Positions 23,872 through 31,623 of a stretch of DNA of 64,000 bases are shown one piece after another; position 1 is the stretch's first letter; each line of letters begins with the position of its first letter. Where the stretch lies: NCBI RefSeq assembly GCF_900142285.1, contig NZ_FRAJ01000005.1, forward strand, positions 62,001 to 126,000, read 5' to 3'. A program made the position numbers and the translations under genes. The DNA is from Caminicella sporogenes DSM 14501 (lineage in GTDB: Bacteria; Bacillota; Clostridia; Peptostreptococcales; Caminicellaceae). The notes beneath the pieces are model-generated. The model was not told where the DNA came from. It was given only the letters and a program-made list of their open reading frames with translations, and did not search any database.

Positions 23872-24438
23872 TTACGCCCCCTTTAATTCTTTTAAAATCT
23901 TTTTAATATGCCTACTTACTTTAGACTGAGCAATACCAACTTCATTAGCAATTTGTCGCTGTGTATAACCGCTAAAATATAATTTTATAATTTTTTGTTT
24001 TCTTTCTGGCATATTTTTAATTTTGTTTTTAATTCTTTCAATCTTTAGAATATTGATTATCTTTTTATCTAAATCAAAGCTACTATCAAATAAATCTAAA
24101 AATTCAATCTCTCTGTTTTCTCTATTACTATAAATTAAAGAATTATAACTTAATACAACTAATTTCTTTTGACTTCTCTTAACAAATTTTAATATTTCAT
24201 TTCTAACTACAAATTTTGCATAATATCCAAATCCAATATCTCTTTCAGGTTTATAGCTTTTGTAAGCATTCCAAAGACCTATTAAGCCAATTTGAAAAAG
24301 TTCATCATATTCATATTGATATTCATATTGTTTTATAAATGGTGTTATCAATTTCCCGATTAAAGGCTCATATTTTTCAGCTATTTCTTCAAACGTCATT
24401 TCTTTATAAAGATTTTCATTAACCTTAATTCGCTTCAT
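23872..24438 (-). CDS. Phage-encoded sigma-70 family sigma factor
   Basis: 188 residues from ATG 24438, chosen because AAAAGGTG lies about seven bases upstream. Region 2 is clear (EYDELFQIGLIGLWNAYKSY with FGYYAKFVVRNEILKFVKR) and region 4 ends the protein (MPERKQKIIKLYFSGYTQRQ, then IANEVGIAQSKVSRHIKKI). There is no region 1.1 or 3. It could direct polymerase to middle or late phage promoters. The ArpU-like protein in the same transcript suggests a two-step cascade. Confidence 0.85.
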   Translation of the reverse strand: MKRIKVNENLYKEMTFEEIAEKYEPLIGKLITPFIKQYEYQYEYDELFQIGLIGLWNAYKSYKPERDIGFGYYAKFVVRNEILKFVKRSQKKLVVLSYNSLIYSNRENREIEFLDLFDSSFDLDKKIINILKIERIKNKIKNMPERKQKIIKLYFSGYTQRQIANEVGIAQSKVSRHIKKILKELKGA

Positions 24439-24462
24439 AATCTTCACACCTTTTTTGACATC

Positions 24463-24750
24463 TTACTTTTCGATAAGACTAAACATCTTTCTCGTTTTCT
24501 CTGTTCCGTATTTATCTATAAATAAACTTAAATTTTCTTTCGCAAGCTCTTTTACATCAAATTCTTCTGCTATGCTTGGCATGTAATACTCACTTTTTCT
24601 TTTATCACAAGATTGCCCATCATACCTGTATTTGTTACCATTAGAGCATGTACAATGAGCTGCAAATTCGTATATATAATCTCCGATTTTTTTCTTGTAA
24701 AGCACAACTCCTTGGTCTAGGCATATAGGACAATTTATCTTTCTAGACAT
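24463..24750 (-). CDS. Small zinc-ribbon phage protein (95 aa)
   Basis: An N-terminal CPICLDQG and a later HCTCSNG provide four ligands; a C-terminal helix (EENLSLFIDKYG-like) follows. It overlaps the DnaC-like gene by eight bases, so it may be a helicase-loading accessory factor (inference from position). Confidence 0.6.
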   Translation of the reverse strand: MSRKINCPICLDQGVVLYKKKIGDYIYEFAAHCTCSNGNKYRYDGQSCDKRKSEYYMPSIAEEFDVKELAKENLSLFIDKYGTEKTRKMFSLIEK

Positions 24751-25414
24751 TTTTCATCCTCCAGTCTCTCCCGTTCATCACAACCGGTTCACACATTTCA
24801 GATAGTCTTGATACGATTGCTTTGCCTTTTTCACCTAATTTTGCTGCCAAATCTCCACTTCTTAAGTTGGTTGTAACAACTAAATGTTTTTCATCTTCAT
24901 ACCTTCTATTGATTATTTGATAAATTAGTGATGATGTGTTTTCAGTCGCATTTTCTTTTCCTAAATCATCAAGTATCAATAAATCTACTTCAGTCAAAAT
25001 TCTTATTACATCACCTTCTGTTATTTCTGACCTATAGTTGTAAGTAGATTTAATTCTAGTTATAATATCAGTGATGTTTCCAAAGATAACAGAATATAAA
25101 TTTCCCATAAGTTTATTAGCAATAGCTGCTGCTAGGTGTGTCTTCCCAGTTCCATAAGGACCAACAAATATGAGCCCTTTTTCTCTTTCTTTGAAATTTT
25201 GTATAAATTCCAAAGATTTTTTGTAAGCTTCCTCGTTATCCTTATTGACTTTAAATAAATCAAAAGTTCTTTTTTTAAATCTCTTGCCAAGTCCACTGTT
25301 GTTAATAAGCTCTTCACGCTTCTTTATTTCTCGTTTTGCAAGTTCTTTTTTAGCTTCTTCCTCGTTTTTTTGTATTAAATCCCTAAGCCATTTATCATAA
25401 TCAAATTGTTCCAT
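24743..25414 (-). CDS. DnaC-like helicase loader (AAA+ ATPase)
   Basis: 223 residues. Walker A is GPYGTGKTHLAAAIANKL (about residue 90), Walker B is LLILDDLGKENA and sensor 1 is VVTTNLRSGDLAAKLGEK, followed by the Arg-containing IVSRLSEM. It loads the replicative helicase at the phage origin with the DnaD-like protein encoded just upstream. Confidence 0.9.
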   Translation of the reverse strand: MEQFDYDKWLRDLIQKNEEEAKKELAKREIKKREELINNSGLGKRFKKRTFDLFKVNKDNEEAYKKSLEFIQNFKEREKGLIFVGPYGTGKTHLAAAIANKLMGNLYSVIFGNITDIITRIKSTYNYRSEITEGDVIRILTEVDLLILDDLGKENATENTSSLIYQIINRRYEDEKHLVVTTNLRSGDLAAKLGEKGKAIVSRLSEMCEPVVMNGRDWRMKNV

Positions 25415-25424
25415 TTAACTCACC

Positions 25425-26213
25425 TCACCATAATCCCTCATACTGTTTGTAAAGGTCCTCTTTATCGTCATAAGTTTCAATTTTCATTGGCACTACTTTC
25501 CCTTTATTTTTCTTATCCTGGTAATCCCTTAAATGAGCTATTACGGCTTCTTTTGTAGTTAATCCGTTACTATGCCAACTTTGAAGTATTTTCTCAATAT
25601 ATTTGATATTTCTAACCCCACTTTTTACAGATTCTCTAATTGCTTCAATAATTACACTTGCTTCGACTTTCTTTAACCACTCGGATAATATTTCACCTTC
25701 AAGTGGTGCAATTGGATGAATATTTTTGTTAAATATATCAACTATTTTTTTAAAATCATTGTTAGTTAACGATTCACTTTCCTGCTCGGTCCCTTTTTGT
25801 TGTTGTTGATGTTTATTATTGTTTTTGTTTATGTTTAGTTTATTTAATGTGCTACTACTGTGCCCTTTTTGTGTAATCATTTGTGCCACTTTTGTGTCTA
25901 CATTTATGTCTACATTTGTGCCTACTATTTGACACTCAAATGGAATTAGTCTATATTTTCCTGCTTGATTACCCTTGCCTTTTTTATATTCAATTAATGA
26001 TTTTTGTACTAACATATTCCTTGCTTTATCTAATCCTTGTCTTGATAATCCTGTCATGCTTTGGAGTACTATATTGGCCACAGTAAATTCTTCAATCCAG
26101 CCTGCCTTATTGTTTATGGCCATAAGAGCATGCCATAAAGCAATTGCACCTGTTGATAAAGAATTATACATGAGCCAATCGTAGAACTCTCTAAGCTCTT
26201 TGATATAGTTCAA
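25425..26213 (-). CDS. DnaD-like replication initiator
   Basis: 262 residues. The N-terminal half is a winged helix (ALMAINNKAGWIEEFTVANI and TGLSRQGLDKARNMLVQKSL). A linker at about residues 100-145 is low-complexity. The C-terminal half is a DnaD domain ending with NIKYIEKILQSWHSNGLTTKE. The linker DNA contains 12-base repeats (see the iteron entry), so the gene probably holds the phage origin, as lambda O does. It is followed by the loader gene. Confidence 0.88.
   Translation of the reverse strand: MNYIKELREFYDWLMYNSLSTGAIALWHALMAINNKAGWIEEFTVANIVLQSMTGLSRQGLDKARNMLVQKSLIEYKKGKGNQAGKYRLIPFECQIVGTNVDINVDTKVAQMITQKGHSSSTLNKLNINKNNNKHQQQQKGTEQESESLTNNDFKKIVDIFNKNIHPIAPLEGEILSEWLKKVEASVIIEAIRESVKSGVRNIKYIEKILQSWHSNGLTTKEAVIAHLRDYQDKKNKGKVVPMKIETYDDKEDLYKQYEGLW
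25868..25933 (-). repeat. Iteron-like 12-base repeats inside the initiator gene; candidate phage origin
   Basis: TTTGTG or TTTATG recurs at 25868, 25880, 25891, 25903 and 25915, and TTTGAC at 25928, a period of 11-13 bases, with related TCTACA spacers between. An AT-rich tract with GTT and TTTATT repeats adjoins at 25795-25855. Repeats in the initiator's own linker next to an AT-rich region are a classic phage origin layout. Confidence 0.5.
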
Positions 26214-26247
26214 ACTACTATCACCACTCTTTTTTAAATCTTGAGGT

Positions 26248-26385
26248 CTAATTTATATGTATATAAATAACTATTAATACCAATACTAATATTAGTGAAA
26301 ATATACTCAATTTTTTGATTGTAATTTTTTTAGCTCTGAGGGGAGCTTGTCCCCTCTCAAGCCTAATTAAATCTGGTCTTTGCAT
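26248..26385 (-). CDS. Small membrane protein (45 aa)
   Basis: AGGTGATTGAAG precedes the ATG at 26385. Residues 1-20 are basic and residues 25-43 (LSIFSLILVLVLIVIYIHI) are a single membrane segment. The coding DNA contains a perfect GAGGGGA/TCCCCTC stem. It sits between RecT and the initiator gene; role unknown. Confidence 0.6.
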   Translation of the reverse strand: MQRPDLIRLERGQAPLRAKKITIKKLSIFSLILVLVLIVIYIHIN

Positions 26386-26395
26386 CTTCAATCAC

Positions 26396-27271
26396 CTACT
26401 GTTGAAATGGTGTTCCTTTAAGGTCATCAATAGTTTGTTGACCTTCTAATTGTTCAGAAGCTTCATTTACATCATCTGCATCTTCAACTGTATATTCAGC
26501 TTCAAATACGTTTTCATTTGGTACTTCTGACATATTTTCTGCTATATTAGATTTAATTGTTCCGTCTTCTGTTACTTGCCTTACAAACTCTACTTTGATT
26601 GGAGCATATTTTAAAACTTTTTTAAGTACAGTTTTCTTTGCCATTTCATCAAAATTATTTGTCCATGGGCTATATTTGCTATTGTAACTCTGGCTATACT
26701 TTTTAGCGTGAGCTATAATATCTTCTTTGCTCATTACCTCAAATCCAAAACCACCGTTAACTAGCTTAAATACTGCATAATAAGCTATAACTTCTCCTCT
26801 ATCTTTTGTGGCAGGTTTATGAACTAAATTAGGTTCTAGTCCAAACTCATATTCAAACACATCATTTTCATAAACTTCTTTAGCATAGATGTTTGCAAAC
26901 TCCCCACTTCTGTAAGCTAAATCAATAAGCCCTTTATAACCAAGTTGAAATTGAACTTCCATAATCCCTTTATTTTTAAAAGGAATTAGATAAGCTTGTC
27001 CTAATGGTGTATTTGGTTCAAGTCCTAACTGTGCTGCATTCATTAAAGCTCCCATAAAACTTTTAGGAGTACATTCAGCTAATTTTGGATTTACACTTAT
27101 TGCAGTTAGAGCCATTCTTGTAAATCTTTCAGGAGTTATTACAGAAGGTAGTGCTTTTTTTATTTCAGGCTCCATAACCTTAATCCAGTCCTTAATTGTC
27201 TTAGGTTTGTTACTACTAACTTCTTTATTTGCTCTATTTACTAATGCATTTTTAACTTTACTACTTGCCAT
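26396..27271 (-). CDS. recT: RecT single-strand annealing protein
   Basis: 291 residues from ATG 27271; GAGGAGG is nine bases upstream, whereas the ATG at 27280 abuts it. The RecT core is clear: KVMEPEIKKALPSVITPERF, TPKSFMGALMNAAQLGLEP, PLGQAYLIPFKNKGIMEVQF and YKGLIDLAYRSGEFANIYA. It anneals complementary strands made by the neighbouring YqaJ exonuclease. Confidence 0.93.
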   Translation of the reverse strand: MASSKVKNALVNRANKEVSSNKPKTIKDWIKVMEPEIKKALPSVITPERFTRMALTAISVNPKLAECTPKSFMGALMNAAQLGLEPNTPLGQAYLIPFKNKGIMEVQFQLGYKGLIDLAYRSGEFANIYAKEVYENDVFEYEFGLEPNLVHKPATKDRGEVIAYYAVFKLVNGGFGFEVMSKEDIIAHAKKYSQSYNSKYSPWTNNFDEMAKKTVLKKVLKYAPIKVEFVRQVTEDGTIKSNIAENMSEVPNENVFEAEYTVEDADDVNEASEQLEGQQTIDDLKGTPFQQ

Positions 27272-27272
27272 A

Positions 27273-27584
27273 TTATTCATCCTCCTCTAAATTAACTAAT
27301 TCAAAATAAGCATATTTTGTTTTAATCTCATAATTACTGTATACATCATCAATCCAGTCATATTTTTCTTTGCGCCATGCAAAATAATCTTTAACCAAAT
27401 CATCAATTTCATATAAGTCAACGTTAAGTTCAATAATAGGAAAAGGTTCTTTTTCTCCATTTGGAATTTCTCTTACAATTATTGCCCCAGCAATTTTATT
27501 TTTTATAGCTTCAAGTTCTTTATAAGCATTTCTAAGCATATCTAAATCTTTAAGGCTAATAGTTACTTTTGCATCTTCTAACAT
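27273..27584 (-). CDS. Hypothetical phage protein between RecT and exonuclease (103 aa)
   Basis: AGGAGG precedes the ATG at 27584. The N-terminus is a coiled helix (LKDLDMLRNAYKELEAIKNK), the rest acidic and Trp/Tyr-rich (DYFAWRKEKYDWIDDVYSNY). It overlaps the upstream end of recT by a few bases and may serve the recombination module. No family recognised. Confidence 0.6.
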   Translation of the reverse strand: MLEDAKVTISLKDLDMLRNAYKELEAIKNKIAGAIIVREIPNGEKEPFPIIELNVDLYEIDDLVKDYFAWRKEKYDWIDDVYSNYEIKTKYAYFELVNLEEDE

Positions 27585-27597
27585 CTTTCATAACCTC

Positions 27598-28530
27598 CTA
27601 TTTAATCTGAAATCTTCTATACAAACTTTTCTTAGTGTACTGATTATATAAGTCTGGATAATCTTTTTTAAAACTCTTAGAATCAAATCTATTTGAACTG
27701 ACAGTTTTCCATGTTATCTTTCTGTCTCCAATTAGAGCTAGTTCGTTTTCTCCCATTTCGACTTGTATTTCCTGCTCTATCTTCTTCTTTTCTTCATCTA
27801 ACTTACTCATTAACTCTTTTATTTCATCTAGTCTTTGAAGTTTACTTTCAAATTTTTTAGAGCTAAGTTCAATAATGCTTTCAGGTTTAGATGTTGGATA
27901 CATTTCTTTGATTATCTCTGCTGCTGCACTAGAACCATCTGGAGCAGGCATCTTTCTAGGTAATACATGATGGTGCCAGAAATTATATTCTATTTGCATT
28001 AAACTAGTGATAATATCTTCATCACGTTCAATTCTCTTATATATAAACTTTTCATTACCGATTAATACTGCTATCCACCAAGCCTTATAACCTGTAACCA
28101 TCATGTAATGATGACATTGAATTTCATAGTGTGGTGGTATTTCTTCTTCCCATTCCTTCTTAGCATAGGAATTTGTAACTTTACACTCTAATCCTTCATC
28201 TCTACCAACTATAAGCCTATCTACATTTGCTAACATGAATAAATATTTAGGGTGCTGTAGTATTGCATTTTTACGTCTTACTTTTAATCCTGTTGCTTCA
28301 CAAAATCTCTTAGCCACATAATCTTCTAAGTCCCTACCTATTCTCATTCTTTCGTTATCCTCTACTGGTTCTGACTCACCAATTTTATCTAAATAAACTG
28401 CTATTGGACTTTTCCAAGGATTCATACCACAAATAGCTCCTGCGTCACTTCCACCAATCCCTTTTTGTCTATGTTTCAACCATTCTTTATAGTCTATATT
28501 TAAAGTATTTACTAAAACATTAGCTTGCAT
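27598..28530 (-). CDS. YqaJ-family 5'-3' exonuclease
   Basis: 310 residues from ATG 28530 (AGGAGG six bases upstream). YqaJ motifs: KEWLKHRQKGIGGSDAGAIC near residue 20, an acidic core at EGLECKVTNSYAKKEW, and PHYEIQCHHYMMVTGYKAWW with the Gln/His motif. It resects double-stranded ends for RecT, forming a Red-like pair. The C-terminal third is coiled coil. Confidence 0.92.
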   Translation of the reverse strand: MQANVLVNTLNIDYKEWLKHRQKGIGGSDAGAICGMNPWKSPIAVYLDKIGESEPVEDNERMRIGRDLEDYVAKRFCEATGLKVRRKNAILQHPKYLFMLANVDRLIVGRDEGLECKVTNSYAKKEWEEEIPPHYEIQCHHYMMVTGYKAWWIAVLIGNEKFIYKRIERDEDIITSLMQIEYNFWHHHVLPRKMPAPDGSSAAAEIIKEMYPTSKPESIIELSSKKFESKLQRLDEIKELMSKLDEEKKKIEQEIQVEMGENELALIGDRKITWKTVSSNRFDSKSFKKDYPDLYNQYTKKSLYRRFQIK

Positions 28531-28540
28531 ATTATCCCTC

Positions 28541-28777
28541 CTACATCCTATGAGCCACATTCTCACGAATGGCCATTTGATATTCAAAGCCTTGGTCTAT
28601 ATCAACTGTTCCTTCCAGCTCGTCTAATTTCTCATTGTAGAAAAATATCACTTCATCAATTAATCCTTCTAATTCTGTCAAGAGCTCTTCCTCGTCTCTA
28701 TCATCAGTAAGTAATTCAAATGCCTTATTCATGTTTTTAAGTTCTTCTATCCTCTCGATTATCTCTTTCTTGTTCAT
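28541..28777 (-). CDS. Hypothetical acidic helical protein (78 aa)
   Basis: Start at ATG 28777, seven bases after AAAGGAG; an in-frame start at 28831 lies beyond a promoter-like stretch and is less likely. Glu/Asp-rich helices (LTDDRDEEELLTELEGLIDE). It is 10 bases from the exonuclease start in the same operon. Confidence 0.6.
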   Translation of the reverse strand: MNKKEIIERIEELKNMNKAFELLTDDRDEEELLTELEGLIDEVIFFYNEKLDELEGTVDIDQGFEYQMAIRENVAHRM

Positions 28778-28833
28778 ATTTCCACTCCTTTGTGGTATAA
28801 TAAAATCGGTTGTATATTTTTTGTGGGCCAATT

Positions 28834-28908
28834 TTAGGCTCTCTTTTTTGTTTTTGCTAATCTAGTTCTAAGCTCCCTAACTTTACCTTTGAAAAGTATG
28901 ATTTTCAT
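28834..28908 (-). CDS. Possible 24-residue basic peptide
   Basis: AGAGGTG lies six bases before the ATG at 28908. The peptide is Lys/Arg-rich (MKIILFKGKVRELRTRLAKT). It overlaps the 3' end of a 51-codon frame by 26 bases. Too short to be certain. Confidence 0.3.
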   Translation of the reverse strand: MKIILFKGKVRELRTRLAKTKKRA

Positions 28909-29038
28909 TCTTTTCACCTCTTTTCCGTCTTTGTTTTAAACCCATTTTTGACAAAGCTTTATCTACAGTACAATTGCTGTTAAGGCAAATAAATAATGCA
29001 TACCAATTTGCTTTTAAATCATTTAGCTCTTTTTTCAT
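28883..29038 (-). CDS. Small phage protein (51 aa)
   Basis: ACAGGAGG precedes ATG 29036-29038 with ideal spacing. MKKELNDLKANWYALFICLN, then a basic tail. It starts at the stop of the preceding 47-codon gene, so the two are coupled. Confidence 0.55.
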   Translation of the reverse strand: MKKELNDLKANWYALFICLNSNCTVDKALSKMGLKQRRKRGEKNENHTFQR

Positions 29039-29181
29039 CAATTTACCTCCTGTTCTTTTTTTAATCTTTCAATAGCTTTTTTAAGTATTAAACCTATCTC
29101 ACTAATTTCTTCATCAGTTAAATAAAATGCTAAACTCCTCATTACAACTAATAATTTTCTAATTTTGCTAATATCGGTCAT
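29038..29181 (-). CDS. Small phage protein (47 aa)
   Basis: GGGGAGG precedes the ATG at 29181. All helical (MTDISKIRKLLVVMRSLAFY and ISEIGLILKKAIERLKK). Its stop overlaps the next start. No family recognised. Confidence 0.55.
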   Translation of the reverse strand: MTDISKIRKLLVVMRSLAFYLTDEEISEIGLILKKAIERLKKEQEVN

Positions 29182-29193
29182 GCTTGTCCTCCC

Positions 29194-29952
29194 CTAACTA
29201 ACTTCTTGAAATTGAATTTGATTATTACAATCCTCAATTTCTCTTAATAATTTTCCTTGTGCTTGCCAACTTTCAAGATACTGTTTAGCCTTTTCAAAGT
29301 CTTTTTTAAGAGTATTTCTATAGCTGTCAATTTGAAAATAGTCTTTAAAATCTTTCCATACACTTGAAAAGGTCTTTGTTCTTATACTCCTGCTCTTATA
29401 AGCTGGTGTATTTTTTCCTCCTAAAGCTTCTATAGCTTTTTTCTTTGCTATATCCTGTAGCTGTTTTTGCTGTCCAAAGTCAATCGTCATGTTATCTTCA
29501 AGATGTGCTACTCTATTTTGAATATCTTCAATTTCATTAACTAACATGCCAACTTGTTGATTAACTAATTTAATAGCTTGTACACCTGTTGTTGAAATTA
29601 ATTGAGCTTGTCCAGTTCTTAAACTCTTTAATATTTTTCTAACCCATGCTCTAAATTTTTTAGCTTTCTCTGTTTTTGCTAACATTGTTACTTCGTAAAT
29701 ACCATCTTCGGTAAATACTCTTGTTTCTCTAGTTCCTGATTCCGTAATCAATTTGATTACGGAAGAAAACTCTTTATTTTTAAGATATTCGTTTCTGTTT
29801 ACTAAAGTTCCAATGCTTACTCTAGGATTTGAATAATCTAATGCTTGTCCTAACTGTTCTGCAGTCATAAATATTTCATTATTATTTCCTCGATAAAAAT
29901 CACATGTTACATTCCCAAACTTTTCGCTTTTAATAATCTGTAAATTTTTCAT
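29194..29952 (-). CDS. Phage antirepressor: BRO-N domain plus ORF6C-type C-terminus
   Basis: 252 residues from ATG 29952, preceded by AAGGAGGG. The BRO-N domain occupies about residues 8-110 (FGNVTCDFYRGNNNEIFMTA, FTEDGIYEVTMLAKTEKAKK); the C-terminal part (GKNTPAYKSRSIRTKTFSSV, WKDFKDYFQIDSYRNTLKKD) matches ORF6C-type domains. These proteins bind DNA or repressor and can promote induction. A perfect TTCGACA heptamer overlaps the ribosome site (29967-29973). Confidence 0.88.
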   Translation of the reverse strand: MKNLQIIKSEKFGNVTCDFYRGNNNEIFMTAEQLGQALDYSNPRVSIGTLVNRNEYLKNKEFSSVIKLITESGTRETRVFTEDGIYEVTMLAKTEKAKKFRAWVRKILKSLRTGQAQLISTTGVQAIKLVNQQVGMLVNEIEDIQNRVAHLEDNMTIDFGQQKQLQDIAKKKAIEALGGKNTPAYKSRSIRTKTFSSVWKDFKDYFQIDSYRNTLKKDFEKAKQYLESWQAQGKLLREIEDCNNQIQFQEVS

Positions 29953-30032
29953 TTGTATTCCCTCCTTGTCGAAATTTGTATAAAGGGTTTCGTTCCTTCC
30001 TGTAGAAATATGAAACTGTAGTAAAATTTTCT

Positions 30033-30360
30033 TGAGCCTGAACTTTATTTTCAATGAAAGGTTGTGAACCTATGTTATATACAATCAAATGTCCTGAATG
30101 TAGGATTGAAATTCCTATAGAAAGTAAATATCTAATTAATAAAGAGCAAATTACTTGTCCTAATTGCGACTATAAATTAAGTAATGAAACTCTAAATAAT
30201 CTTAAAAACATTGATAAAGCAATTTCGGAAAATAGTAAAAACCTAGATGATTTTATCTCAATTAAAATTGAAGGAACTATAAAAGGTTCTTCAATTGCGA
30301 TTTTAAAATAGTTTAAAATACTTAAAACATCTAAAATTATTAAATTAAAGTTCAGGCTCA
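30033..30360. repeat. Perfect 15-base inverted repeats flanking a reversed zinc-ribbon gene
   Basis: TGAGCCTGAACTTTA at 30033-30047 is repeated exactly in inverse as TAAAGTTCAGGCTCA at 30346-30360. The enclosed segment holds one plus-strand gene in an otherwise minus-strand operon. The right copy starts within the stop codon of the flanking gene; the left lies in the antirepressor's upstream region. Confidence 0.8.
30072..30311 (+). CDS. Small zinc-ribbon protein in a reversed cassette (79 aa)
   Basis: Two CxxC pairs (IKCPECRI and ITCPNCDY) form an N-terminal zinc ribbon; the rest is helical and ends with a hydrophobic IEGTIKGSSIAIL. The ATG at 30072 is preferred since AAAGG lies upstream; an in-frame ATG at 30054 has no site. 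Opposite orientation to its neighbours and perfect flanking inverted repeats suggest separate acquisition or an invertible unit. Function unknown. Confidence 0.6.
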   Translation: MLYTIKCPECRIEIPIESKYLINKEQITCPNCDYKLSNETLNNLKNIDKAISENSKNLDDFISIKIEGTIKGSSIAILK

Positions 30361-30591
30361 TCTTTTATATCTAATCACAGGACAAAATTTTAATCCTTTT
30401 ATACAAGCTTCTAATACTCTAATAGCTTCTGATACTAAGTAGTTATTTTCATTAAACATATTTAATATTTCTACAACCATATCTTTATCTCCACTATCTA
30501 AATCTAATTTCAGTTCTTCCTCCACAGCATTAATAAAAACACATACTTTATTTTTGTATTCTATAACTTCATTTGAAAAATCATTTTTCAT
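30358..30591 (-). CDS. Hypothetical phage protein (77 aa)
   Basis: Acidic helical protein (YKNKVCVFINAVEEELKLDL, NENNYLVSEAIRVLEACIKG). Its stop codon overlaps the right inverted repeat at 30346-30360. Not recognised. Confidence 0.55.
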   Translation of the reverse strand: MKNDFSNEVIEYKNKVCVFINAVEEELKLDLDSGDKDMVVEILNMFNENNYLVSEAIRVLEACIKGLKFCPVIRYKR

Positions 30592-30665
30592 CTTTCTTCA
30601 TCCTTTCTTCCTTATTCTTATGTATTGTCAAAATTTGTTTGAAAGTTTTCCTCTCTTCTTTCAGT

Positions 30666-30878
30666 TTAATCTCTTATTATTACTTTACTAACTTCTTCCA
30701 TCAACCCTTGATGTTTCAAAAACTTTTTAATGTCATCATAATCCTCACTATTAATACCAATTGACTTTATTTCACTTAAATATCTTTCTGTTGCTTCTTT
30801 GAGAAGTCGTATTCTTTTTTCTTCTTTTTGGCGAAGCTTCTCTCTCCATCCATCTTCCCTTAAATGTCCGAAAAACAT
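30666..30878 (-). CDS. Hypothetical phage protein (70 aa)
   Basis: MFFGHLREDGWREKLRQKEE at the start, then helices. Upstream GGTGAG lies at a suitable distance. It follows the 37-codon frame by four bases in the early operon. Not recognised. Confidence 0.5.
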   Translation of the reverse strand: MFFGHLREDGWREKLRQKEEKRIRLLKEATERYLSEIKSIGINSEDYDDIKKFLKHQGLMEEVSKVIIRD

Positions 30879-30882
30879 TTTC

Positions 30883-30996
30883 TCACCTCCTTACCAAAAT
30901 CAGTTCATCTCTTTCTTTTCTGAGCTCTTCAATTCTGCTTTGAATCTTTTGAAGTCTTATTTCAGCTTCTGTTAGAATCTGTTTCATAGTTTTCAT
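30883..30996 (-). CDS. Possible 37-residue coiled-coil peptide
   Basis: ATG at 30994-30996; the peptide is a single amphipathic helix (AEIRLQKIQSRIEELRKERD). It overlaps the 3' end of the 56-codon gene and its end contains the AAGGAGG that serves the next gene. The ribosome site is weak. Confidence 0.4.
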   Translation of the reverse strand: MKTMKQILTEAEIRLQKIQSRIEELRKERDELILVRR

Positions 30997-31132
30997 CTCT
31001 ACTCAATGCTCGCCTTCCTATTTCTTCAATTCTCTTTATAATTCTCTCTATATCTTCTTTTGTCTTATCTTTATAAGCATCATCATGTATTCTTATTGTT
31101 GTATTGCCTAACTTGTATTCAGCAACTATCAC
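30962..31132 (-). CDS. Small phage protein (56 aa)
   Basis: GTG at 31130-31132 follows GGAGGTGG at good distance. VAEYKLGNTTIRIHDDAYKD, then a basic helix DIERIIKRIEEIGRRAL. Proteins of this type occur early in clostridial phages. Second gene after the Cro-like gene. Confidence 0.6.
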   Translation of the reverse strand: MIVAEYKLGNTTIRIHDDAYKDKTKEDIERIIKRIEEIGRRALSRDENYETDSNRS

Positions 31133-31218
31133 TCTCTCCACCTCCTCACTAAATTTTATGAAAGAAAAAATTTGTCCTATGATTGATTTTGATTGATTTT
31201 TATTTGGGAATAATATTG

Positions 31219-31449
31219 TTAGGCTAATTTATTTATATCTTCTTGTTTCGTTTCGTGACGTTGTGTGTTAAAAATTTTTTCGTAAGGTTTTTCAAAAAAA
31301 TCAATTATTTTGTTAATTTCATATTGTGTAAAAGGATATTTGCCATTTTCTTTTCTGCTATAAGTTATCGGTGAAATATTTAATAATTTTGCCATATCCT
31401 TTATACTTATTTTTCCCGCTAACCTTAAAGTTTTTAGATTAATATTCAT
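31219..31449 (-). CDS. Cro-like helix-turn-helix regulator
   Basis: 76 residues; HTH at about 12-45 (ISIKDMAKLLNISPITYSRK, then ENGKYPFTQYEINKIIDFF). First gene of the early operon, directly opposite the CI-like gene, so it is the Cro counterpart. It should compete for the TGTGACA sites between the two genes. Confidence 0.82.
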   Translation of the reverse strand: MNINLKTLRLAGKISIKDMAKLLNISPITYSRKENGKYPFTQYEINKIIDFFEKPYEKIFNTQRHETKQEDINKLA

Positions 31450-31465
31450 TCTATCCCTCCTTCTT

Positions 31466-31595
31466 TGTCACATTATGCAACTTCTTATCTATTATTATAA
31501 TGTCACACTTTGAAAAAGTCAATACATTTTTTTTAAATCATTATCATATTTTTTCATTTTGAAACATATATTTAAAAACTATTCTTTTTGTGACA
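31466..31595. promoter_or_regulatory. Lysis-lysogeny switch region: early promoter and three operator half-sites
   Basis: On the minus strand -35 TTGACT (31517-31522) and -10 TATAAT (31494-31499), 17 apart, drive the Cro-like operon. The heptamer TGTCACA occurs at 31466-31472 and 31501-31507, and inverted (TGTGACA) at 31589-31595. One copy sits in the promoter spacer, one downstream of the start and one next to the repressor gene, as expected for CI/Cro operators. Confidence 0.75.
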
Positions 31596-31623
31596 TAATT
31601 ATTGTAAAAAGAGGTGATTTTAT

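Noticed and set aside
26349-26371. GAGGGGA/TCCCCTC hairpin as a terminator
   Set aside because: It lies inside a small coding frame with a good ribosome site and is followed by A, not T, on the coding strand.
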